In this document: piece after piece, positions 57,566 to 64,000 of the stretch
How positions within the stretch are numbered: the stretch's first letter is position 1
Layout: every line of letters begins with the position of its first letter
DNA from: Chitinophaga filiformis
GTDB taxonomy: Bacteria > Bacteroidota > Bacteroidia > Chitinophagales > Chitinophagaceae
Length of the DNA stretch: 64,000 nucleotides
Direction: 5' to 3'
Assembly: GCF_021646545.1 (NCBI RefSeq)
Contig: NZ_JAKIRP010000002.1
Location: forward strand, 844,835-908,834
Notes under the pieces: model-generated
The model's input: the letters and a program-made list of their open reading frames with translations, nothing else
Told to the model about the DNA's origin: nothing
Databases searched by the model: none
Translations under genes and position numbers: made by a program

Positions 57566-57611
57566 TTGGTAATCAATCCGCTGTGATGTTATTGTCGTAT
57601 ATTGTATCAGC

Positions 57612-59095
57612 ATGGATACGGTACCCCAAAAAGATTACAAACAACTCTACGAACAGGTTCATAAGGAGAACCAGGAGCTTAAAGCTGAACTGCATAAAAT
57701 GCAGTTGCAGATGAATAAGTTCCAACAAATGTTGTTTGGCAGTAAACGGGACCGGTTTATTGATAATCCTGCTCAATTATTACTAGAGCTTAACACAACA
57801 GAAGCTTATCCTTCTTCTTCGTTAAACGATGTAAAGAAAGTTACCTACGTAAAAACGGATAAAAAGTCCAGGGCAGAACAATCGTCATTACATGCCTATC
57901 TGGAAAAACTGCCCAGGGTGTATGAAACCGGAGAACCTAATCATTTACCATTAGGTGCTGAAAAGATTGGAGAAGAGCAACATGAGGTTCTTGAATATAC
58001 TCCGGGGAAACTATTCGTTCGTGTAATTATTACTCCCAGATATAAAATCAATATAAACGCAGATAAAGATCAGACTATTATTCTTTCTGCGCCAGCTCCG
58101 GAACAGCCATTGTTTAAATGTATAGCCGGATCAACTATGCTTGCACATCTGATTACGGCTAAAATCTGTGATCATATGCCACTGTATAGGTTGAGTAAGG
58201 CTTTTGAACGCATCGGTAGTGGCTTGCCTTATAATACATTGTTAGATTGGTATGGAGCTGCCGCTGATATGATAACACCGTTATATGGCTCTTTAAGAAA
58301 GGAAGCACTTGCCTTCCCATATATCCATGTTGATGAGACAACGCTGAAAGTTATTTGTGCAGAAGAGAATAGATCCCGCCAGAAAATACATGATGGCTAC
58401 ATGTGGTGCTATAACAATAGCATCAAAAAGTTGGTGTTCTTTGATTATCAGCCAGGCAGAAGGCAAAACTGCACCATAGGGATTCTAAAGGACTTCAAAG
58501 GTGTGATCCAGACTGATGGCTGGCAGGTTTATGAAAAAAATGCAGCTAAACAAAAAGATATTACCCAGATCTGCTGCCTTGTGCATGCAAGAAGAAAGTT
58601 TACAGACGCGCAAGTTTATGATAAGGAACTGGCAGGTTATGCACTGACCAGGTTTAATGAGCTATACGCCATTGAAAGGGTATGTAAAGAACAGCAACTG
58701 GACTACGACCAGATCAGAAAAATTAGGCAAAAAGAATCTGTTCCAATATTAGATGATCTGCATAAATGGATGCAGCAACAATACCAGACACTACCATCTG
58801 CACCTATTACTGCCGCTTTGAAATACTCCCTTGAAAGATGGGATAATTTATCCCTGACAATAATCCGGTGGAGAGAAATATACGTCCTATCGCATTGGGA
58901 CGAAAAAACTTCTTATTTGCAGGCAGTGAAAAAGGTGCTCATCGCTTGGCCATGTTATATAGCCTCATTGGTACCTGTGCTATGAACAATGTAAATCCTT
59001 ATGAATGGTTGAAAGATATCTTTGAGCGAATTAACAACCATCCCGTGAACAGACTTAGCGAGTTACTCGCGCACAACTGGATATCCTTAAATTGA
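57612..59095 (+). pseudogene. tnpC: IS66 TnpC transposase, frameshifted near the catalytic Glu
   Basis: The first 457 codons (57612-58985) carry the coiled-coil N terminus (ENQELKAELHKMQLQMNKFQQ, shown in part), LLDWYGAAADMITPLYGSL, IHVDETTLKV (first Asp) and IQTDGWQVYEKN (second Asp). At about 58860 the frame is lost. From about 58862 the other frame gives NNPVERNIRPIALGRKNFLF (the DDE Glu region) and runs to 59095, ending LLAHNW. Between them the expected dozen or so residues before NNPVERN are missing. The transposase is therefore inactive in its DDE core assembly. Confidence 0.85.
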
Positions 59096-59129
59096 TTACT
59101 ACGATTTTATTCTGATAAAATCTATACGC

Positions 59130-59148
59130 CTCGATCTCGGGTGTTTAC
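59130..59148 (-). repeat. Right terminal inverted repeat of the IS66 copy
   Basis: Reads GTAAACACCCGAGATCGAG on the minus strand, matching the left end at 56842 except for one base. Confidence 0.85.
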
Positions 59149-59235
59149 CAATGTTGATATGGTCAAACAACTATTAGCCCGAATGGAGGCTCCTTATAAG
59201 GCCGAAGGTCTATCACAGCTATCAATTAGCGAAGC

Positions 59236-59325
59236 CGTAAACAGAGGAACTGGGTGCAGGAAAGCTACTCGCACGGGTCTGTGGGGGAGCGGGGGAGGTA
59301 ACAATCCGCTCTACCCGGAACCAAG
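59236..59325 (+). other. Relic of a group II intron 3' end (domains V-VI-like)
   Basis: GAACTGGGTGCAGGAAAGC with a GAAA loop and a partly complementary GCACGGGTC strand resembles the 34-nt domain V of bacterial group II introns, but the AGC catalytic triad is not intact. It is followed by GAGCGG...CCGCTC around an AGGTAACAATC internal part, like domain VI with its branch A, and CTACCCGG. No reverse transcriptase reading frame is present. Translated, the area gives an empty open frame only. Confidence 0.45.
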
Positions 59326-59340
59326 TGATATTGATTTTTA

Positions 59341-59862
59341 GTAAGTTAAGAATATTGTTGACTTAATCGGGGATGCAGTATTGTTTGGTATATTATAATC
59401 GGAGTACAGAGGGAAGTTAACCTTATTAGTCTTTCACTAATGTTTGATATTACTCGAAAAATATTCAAATAGTGTCTGTAATCTACTTGCATTCTCTTTC
59501 GAAGGCGCCATTAGAAAGAAAAATTGGTAGCTATAATAAGAATCAGACATGTAAGAATGCAATGGCAATTGAAGGAAAAGGCCATTCTGAAATGAAATTT
59601 CCCAAAATACCAACTAGTTGGTATTGTCCAATAATACAATTTTCGACACCTTTAACCGAAAGATTAGTATCTATTTCGCCTCGCCATTATAAACACTGAA
59701 AATATAACTAATGGAACGATCTTATCACGTCGGAGGAGGTCCAAATTCAATTAAATTAAAAGTTGGATGTTGAGACGTTTTGGCTTGCTAGATCACGCGA
59801 ACTAGTAGATATAATAATGGTATGAAAGAAATGATTATTAACTACGATATTAATTGAAATAT
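59341..59862. other. AT-rich intergenic region with a perfect TetR-type palindrome
   Basis: About 520 bp between the intron relic and the MACPF-like gene. Its only clear content is the palindrome at 59607. A short frame at 59472-59699 has no recognisable domain and spans the palindrome, so I do not call it. The promoter of the next gene must lie here. Confidence 0.45.
59607..59624. promoter_or_regulatory. TetR-type operator-like palindrome, copy 3 (perfect)
   Basis: ATACCAACTAGTTGGTAT is a perfect 18-bp palindrome. It shares the ACTAGT core and flanks with the copies at 10815 and 11338. It lies 239 bp upstream of the ATG at 59863, and no regulator gene is nearby. Confidence 0.6.
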
Positions 59863-61560
59863 ATGAAGATCGAACTTATGCGCGCTCTAATCATGGGATT
59901 TGTAGCCGTTATTTTATTTAGTTGTTCGAATAATGGAAAGATGCAGGGTAAAGTTATAATTGAAGAAATTAGATCCACCCCGATTATGGATTCTGTTCAA
60001 ATTGATAGTATCGCTATTACATCCAATGGAGATACGTCAATGACGACATTCTTTGCTCTGAGAGAAGTTTTACCCGGTGACCGATTCGATATAGGCAGAG
60101 GTTATAATACGGTAAATAATGAAGTGACAGGTAAAGTAGTAGAATTTGCCGATAGTAATGATTTGAAAACCGTTTCGGAGACAGAGGGGCAAACGACTGA
60201 TTTCGACGTAAAGGTTATAAAATCATACGATCAACTGAAGAAAATGATGGACTTAGAAACGAATGCTTCCCTAAAATGGGGCATTTTTAAGGGTTCAGCT
60301 AAATATGATTATTACAATAAAGTAAAAATAGATCAATACACAGCATTGCTGTTAGCAAAGGTAATAGTTAAAAACCCAACAGAAATATTAAAAACGTCCT
60401 GCTTGACCATGCGAGCACAAAGCTTAATAGAAAAATCTAAGGAAGAGTTCTTCGATATGTTTGGTGATGAGTATATTTATGGCAAAGTAAGTGGTGGAGA
60501 ATTATACATTTTTTTTCAATTCTCAAGCAATAGTAAAGAAGAACTCTCTAAAACAAATGCCGCTATTACCGCCTCCGCAAGGAAAATGAGTGCCGGGGGG
60601 GCAACTTCTGCTAATTTCAAATCAGCATTAGAAGAATTAAAATCAAGTTCTGAATTGCATATTAAAGTAATTCGAGAAGGTACAATTGATTCAATACCGG
60701 AAAACGATTTAGACTCTTTGATAAGGTATGCCGCTAGGTTTCCTGAGAAAGTTAGAAATTCTAAGAATCCAGTAGCACTTGAAGTAATTACTGAGCCCAT
60801 AAAAAATGTTGATAATTTGCCCATATCTTTTCCACAATCGTACTTACTGAATATTTACAATAGGAAAAGAAAAATAGAACTAGTTGCAAAAAAAATTGAC
60901 GAAATTAGGACTGCATCGGCCAGTTCACAATTTATTATAGATAATGCTTCATTATTTAGAGAGTCATCTGTTGACTCTGCAAAAAAATTGATACGTACTT
61001 ACGAATCATTGACTGATAAGTTGACTGATTGCGCAAAAACGTGTGCAATTTCTTCAACTGTATGTAATGAATGTAACGAAGACTTAAACAATACTTATGA
61101 TCCTTATATAACAACTTTTAAGGATGAACAGTACCTCCCCACGGAACCAACAACACTAAAAAAGCAGAAGAAAGCTGTTATACCACGTGGAAGTCAAGGA
61201 ATTAATGTGGATACTGTTAAGGTTGGCGAGACTGTTTATTTAGATTTTGAGGGGACTGCAAGATCTCCTTTTGATGTTTCGTCGAATTGCGTGAACTTGG
61301 CATTTGACCCTAATTTAGAAAGGACTCACGCAAAATTCGTTATTCAATTTGAAGAACTTAATTTTTCTAATCCACAAGAAATTATGGGTCAACCATATTT
61401 TTACGATGGCAAAGAATTTAAGGTAAGAGGGACAGGAGTTATTGTAAGAGCAAAAATTTTACTGGAAAGAAATATTGATGGAAATATATCTGTTACAAAG
61501 GTATCTGAAGAGCATACAACACTTTGTACCACTGTAAGGTCTATTACAACAAGGGAATAG
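59863..61560 (+). CDS. Lipoprotein with a MACPF-like signature
   Basis: From the ATG at 59863 the product is 565 aa; a TTG three codons earlier is the alternative. It has a lipoprotein signal with lipobox ILFSC (Cys21). The mature protein is rich in helices and strands. At residues 200-212 it reads FGDEYIYGKVSGG, which fits the MACPF signature (aromatic-G-x-x-aromatic-x6-GG), with Asp-Glu in place of the usual Thr/Ser-His. Later segments (about 225-270, SNSKEELSKTNAAITASARKM) could be a membrane-inserting helical cluster. A cysteine-rich stretch (CAKTCAISSTVCNEC) and a C-terminal beta domain follow. I infer a pore-forming or related surface toxin-like protein. Single gene, strong AT bias. Confidence 0.6.
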   Translation: MKIELMRALIMGFVAVILFSCSNNGKMQGKVIIEEIRSTPIMDSVQIDSIAITSNGDTSMTTFFALREVLPGDRFDIGRGYNTVNNEVTGKVVEFADSNDLKTVSETEGQTTDFDVKVIKSYDQLKKMMDLETNASLKWGIFKGSAKYDYYNKVKIDQYTALLLAKVIVKNPTEILKTSCLTMRAQSLIEKSKEEFFDMFGDEYIYGKVSGGELYIFFQFSSNSKEELSKTNAAITASARKMSAGGATSANFKSALEELKSSSELHIKVIREGTIDSIPENDLDSLIRYAARFPEKVRNSKNPVALEVITEPIKNVDNLPISFPQSYLLNIYNRKRKIELVAKKIDEIRTASASSQFIIDNASLFRESSVDSAKKLIRTYESLTDKLTDCAKTCAISSTVCNECNEDLNNTYDPYITTFKDEQYLPTEPTTLKKQKKAVIPRGSQGINVDTVKVGETVYLDFEGTARSPFDVSSNCVNLAFDPNLERTHAKFVIQFEELNFSNPQEIMGQPYFYDGKEFKVRGTGVIVRAKILLERNIDGNISVTKVSEEHTTLCTTVRSITTRE

Positions 61561-61695
61561 AAGCCTTGTTGGCTTAAAATATTCCACTATCGTATTGTCC
61601 TTCTTGCATCTTCCCTCAATAGAAGTACAACTTTGCATTGTACATTAGATAGGTAACTCTCATAAGTATGTTTCTTACAAAGATGGAAACCTTTT

Positions 61696-62146
61696 ATGAA
61701 GGATCTCCAGGAAGTTCAGCCATTAGGCTATTGTTCCCGAGAGTTATTTGGCGACGGTCAGGGTGTTTTGAAAGGTAGGAAACGATGTACGGGGGTGAAT
61801 GTGTTTACCGAAATTGACGAACATTTACCGCTTAGAGACTTTCTAGTTTGCCCCCGTTGTGAAAGGCAGATAGGCAGAAGTGGTTCTAAGGGTAATGGCA
61901 GGATTTATTACTATTATAACTGCCAGTTTGTCAAGCAGTATCAAGAGCGTTTCCAGGCAGATACAATCAACGAGGCATTTATTAGACACTTAAACGAAAT
62001 AGCTATCAATGCACCAATCATCGACTATTACTCCAGCGTATCACTAATTCATTAAAGACCGATAAACAGGGCAACTAAAAGGGGCTGAAGGAAATGCAAT
62101 CCGAAATAGATAAGTTATACATAAGAATACAAAATGTTAGATTAAC
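61696..62146 (+). pseudogene. Serine recombinase C-terminal relic, cut by IS66
   Basis: The open part, 61696-62055, encodes HLPLRDFLVCPRCERQIGRS, the zinc beta-ribbon of large serine recombinases, with a CPRC knuckle and IYYYYNCQ, then FIRHLNEIAINAPI. After its stop, homology goes on in another frame as KGLKEMQSEIDKLYIRIQN, the coiled-coil part, with one in-frame TAA. The gene ends at 62147, where the next IS66 element begins. The N-terminal catalytic domain with its Ser and the recombinase domain are missing upstream. This is debris of an integrated element. Confidence 0.75.
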
Positions 62147-62220
62147 GTAATCCGAGATCGTATCCCCACGAGCAACAGCATCTTCCCTTAATCATCGGAA
62201 GTGACTAGTTTGCGCTCATT

Positions 62221-62571
62221 ATGAGCCAAGATTTATCACAACCAATAGAAGCGGCAGCGGTGTGTATGTCTGTCACTGAAAAGAAGCGGTTACTTTCTGA
62301 ATGGCAGCAAAGTAACCTGAAGATGAAAGTATTCTGTGAACAAAAGCAAATATCAGTAAATGCGTTGAAGAACTGGATAAAGCAGTTCGATATGGGGCGT
62401 AAGAGAAAGTCCAAAGTAAATCAACCTGGATCTTTTGTTGCCCTGATTCCAGAAAGATCGAACCCGGTAATTCCTTTTGCTGAATACTTGTTGCCTGATA
62501 ATAGGAAACTCATAATCAACCATCCTGTTCCGGTGTCTTTCCTCAATGAACTATTATCCGCAGAAAGATGA
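62221..62571 (+). CDS. tnpA: IS66 TnpA-like protein
   Basis: The product is 116 aa with a helix-turn-helix LSEWQQSNLKMKVFCEQKQI and VNALKNWIKQF pattern of IS66 OrfA. The stop overlaps the start of tnpB (ATGA at 62568), as is usual in IS66. Intact. It would help TnpC in transposition. The sequence is only distantly like the OrfA of the copy at 56915. Confidence 0.85.
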   Translation: MSQDLSQPIEAAAVCMSVTEKKRLLSEWQQSNLKMKVFCEQKQISVNALKNWIKQFDMGRKRKSKVNQPGSFVALIPERSNPVIPFAEYLLPDNRKLIINHPVPVSFLNELLSAER

Positions 62572-62930
62572 TTGCTTTAAACCCAGAATGCAGGTATTTC
62601 CTTTACAGATCCCCTATTAACATCAACAAGAGCTTTTATAGCCTGGCATCTATCGCTAGAGAGCAGATGAAGGTAGACCCATTGTCGCTGGCTGTATTTA
62701 TTTTCCTGAACAATAATCGTAACCAGCTGAAATTACTCGTTTGGCAGGGCGATGGCTTTGCCATCTTTCATAAACGATTGGAGGAAGGTACGTTTGAATT
62801 ACCACCATTCCTGCACGATCAAACACATGTGGTGATTAACTATAGCCAGCTGATATTGATCTTGCAGGGGATTAGTCTGCAAAAGGTACACTATCGAAAA
62901 CGATATAATCAAAAAATGCCAGCACGTTAA
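62568..62930 (+). CDS. tnpB: IS66 TnpB-like protein (Orf2)
   Basis: The product is 120 aa. It has RYFLYRSPININKSFYSLASI, LAVFIFLNNNRNQLKLLVWQGDG and FAIFHKRLEEGTFELP, the standard Orf2 pattern. It overlaps tnpA by four bases and ends 50 bp before tnpC. The frame is intact, unlike the other copy, so the element may still be active. Confidence 0.9.
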   Translation: MIALNPECRYFLYRSPININKSFYSLASIAREQMKVDPLSLAVFIFLNNNRNQLKLLVWQGDGFAIFHKRLEEGTFELPPFLHDQTHVVINYSQLILILQGISLQKVHYRKRYNQKMPAR

Positions 62931-62980
62931 CATCGCGCTAACAATATTTACGCAATGATTGGCTAACATTGCATCCAGCG

Positions 62981-64000
62981 ATGCAACACCCTAACATTGA
63001 TTATAAGGAACGTTATGAACAGGCTGAGCAAACCATCAGCCAGTTAAAGCACGAGCTGGCAGTATTGAAGAAGATGATCTTTGGCAGCCGTCATGAGAAG
63101 TTTGTTTCCACAGAAGCATCAGTACAACAATTGTCACTGGATATGAAAGCTGACCAAACGATTACCAGCAGTGTTATAAGCGCTCAGAGAATCTCCTACA
63201 CCCGCAACAAAATCAATACCGAACCGGTTCAGCACCCGGGTAGAAATAAACTACCCGATCACTTACGCAGAGAGGAAATTATCATTGACCCGATAGATCT
63301 TCCACAAGGAAGCAAGAGGATTGGGCAACTGGAAACAGAAGTTTTGGAATATAAGGCTGCAGAACTATATGTTAAAAGATACATCCGGCCCAAGTACCTG
63401 GCACCGGAATCTAATGCAGTAGACTCCTCTCAGATAATAACGGCACCGTTGCCAGACATGCCATTACCAAAATGCATTGCAGGGCCGGGTCTGTTAGCAC
63501 AGATGATCATCGACAAATTTGTTGATCACTTGCCCCTGCATCGTCAAATGCAACGTTTTGAGCGTTCCGGCGTAAAACTTCCTTACTCGACGTTGACGGA
63601 TTGGGTTGGTGCTGCAGCCAACCTGATAACCCCTCTTTATGGATCTCTCGTCGATCAGGTACTTAATGCTGATTACATACAGTGCGATGAGAGTCCAATG
63701 CCAGTGCTGGACAAGGACAAGAAAGGAAAAACTCATCGAGGCTTCTTCTGGGCCTACCAGGACAGTATAAACAAGCTGGTGGTCTTCGATTACCAGGAGG
63801 GGCGCAATAAAGATGGGCCTACGCAAATGCTACAAAAATTTAAAGGTACAATCCAGACGGATGGCTACCAGGTCTACGACACTATCGCTGAAAGCAGTGG
63901 AATAAATCTCATCCATTGCATGGCTCACGCACGTAGATATTTTGTAGATGCGCTGGAGCATGATCGCAGCCGTGCGGAGCATGTTCTTCAGCAAATACAG
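62981..64000 (+). CDS. tnpC: IS66 TnpC transposase, N-terminal 340 codons
   Basis: From the ATG at 62981, the frame is open to the last base of the window. N-terminal coiled coil (YEQAEQTISQLKHELAVLKK), IFGSRHEKF, then LPLHRQMQRFERSGVKLPYS and LTDWVGAAANLITPLYGSL. The catalytic Asp motifs are YIQCDESPMPVLD and IQTDGYQVYD; the Glu of the DDE triad lies past the window end. It is a DDE transposase that moves the element. The preceding 50-bp gap is short and normal. No defect is seen in the visible part. Confidence 0.9.
   Translation, partial: MQHPNIDYKERYEQAEQTISQLKHELAVLKKMIFGSRHEKFVSTEASVQQLSLDMKADQTITSSVISAQRISYTRNKINTEPVQHPGRNKLPDHLRREEIIIDPIDLPQGSKRIGQLETEVLEYKAAELYVKRYIRPKYLAPESNAVDSSQIITAPLPDMPLPKCIAGPGLLAQMIIDKFVDHLPLHRQMQRFERSGVKLPYSTLTDWVGAAANLITPLYGSLVDQVLNADYIQCDESPMPVLDKDKKGKTHRGFFWAYQDSINKLVVFDYQEGRNKDGPTQMLQKFKGTIQTDGYQVYDTIAESSGINLIHCMAHARRYFVDALEHDRSRAEHVLQQIQ

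Larger units (their letters stand above)
56842..59148 (+). mobile_element. IS66-family insertion sequence, decayed copy
   Basis: The element is about 2.3 kb with terminal inverted repeats GTAAACACCCGAGAT-x-GAG at both ends (listed separately). It contains tnpA, tnpB and tnpC-type genes in the usual IS66 order. The tnpB and tnpC genes are frameshifted, so it is probably inactive. The 8-bp flanks (GGTAAAAT and CAATGTTG) do not match, so no target duplication is left. The left flank is an IS66 TnpC relic, and the right flank is a group II intron relic. Confidence 0.85.
62147..64000 (+). mobile_element. IS66-family insertion sequence, second copy (left part)
   Basis: The left tip is GTAATCCGAGATCGTATCC from 62147, unlike the tip of the copy at 56842 after GTAA, so this is a different IS66 lineage. 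It carries tnpA, tnpB and the first 340 codons of tnpC, all in intact frames, and continues past the window end. It is inserted into the serine-recombinase relic. Confidence 0.85.

Noticed and set aside
59472..59699. A 75-aa open frame spanning the third palindrome
   Set aside because: It begins with a GTG, has no recognisable domain and runs across an operator-like palindrome, so it is unlikely to be translated.
1..64000. CRISPR arrays, tRNA and rRNA genes
   Set aside because: Searched by eye for regularly spaced repeats and for cloverleaf or rRNA signatures; none seen.

Overview
The window looks like a chromosomal segment of a Bacteroidota bacterium, most likely a Chitinophaga-type member of the Chitinophagales. 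The evidence is the density of SusC/SusD pairs, an ECF sigma/FecR/STN-SusC signalling trio, SusD-type lipoproteins, TAnnTTTG-like promoters, and the DUF5004, DUF4961 and DUF6438 families. No tRNA, rRNA or CRISPR array was seen.

Layout. (1) 1-3500, minus strand: a SusC-type transporter and the start of its SusD partner. (2) About 3.6-18.1 kb: an AT-rich accessory stretch with orphan genes. It holds an 813-aa membrane protein, a DUF6438 lipoprotein, a two-TM coiled-coil protein, an M19-like dipeptidase, a secreted barrel-like protein, a PHP+ATPase (TrlF-like) protein, a HEAT-like protein and a truncated SDR. Long non-coding gaps here carry two copies of a TetR-type palindrome. (3) 18.2-54.3 kb: a large polysaccharide utilisation locus (PUL), richer in GC and all on the plus strand. 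It encodes a ricin-lectin lipoprotein, GH92, ECF sigma, FecR, STN-SusC/SusD, GH38, SGNH hydrolase, a second GH92, SusC/SusD, SusD-DUF5004-DUF4961-SusC, SusD-SusC, and a GH2 enzyme with an F5/8 (CBM32-like) domain. (4) 54.4-64 kb: an AT-rich accessory and mobile region. It holds a GHKL ATPase fused to a PD-(D/E)XK-like nuclease, a decayed IS66 element flanked by a TnpC relic and a group II intron relic, a third TetR-type palindrome, a MACPF-like lipoprotein, a serine-recombinase relic cut by a second IS66 element, and that element running off the window.

How the PUL works (inference from families): two GH92 and one GH38 alpha-mannosidases plus a GH2 beta-mannosidase/exo-glucosaminidase-like enzyme point to a mannose-rich glycan such as an N-glycan or a mannoprotein. 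Outer-membrane SusC/SusD complexes import the products. The STN domain of the first SusC would sense substrate and signal through FecR to the ECF sigma factor encoded just upstream.

The best regulatory observation is a two-block motif, TGGCGGTA-N12-GGTGTC followed by A/T, with exactly the same spacing. It occurs in front of five PUL units: the lectin, the first GH92, fecR, the second SusC and the SusD at 40.2 kb. It is a strong candidate for the promoter read by this ECF sigma factor and would define a PUL-wide regulon. The best candidates for less-described biology are that regulon, the GHKL-nuclease fusion, the TrlF-like protein and the MACPF-like lipoprotein.
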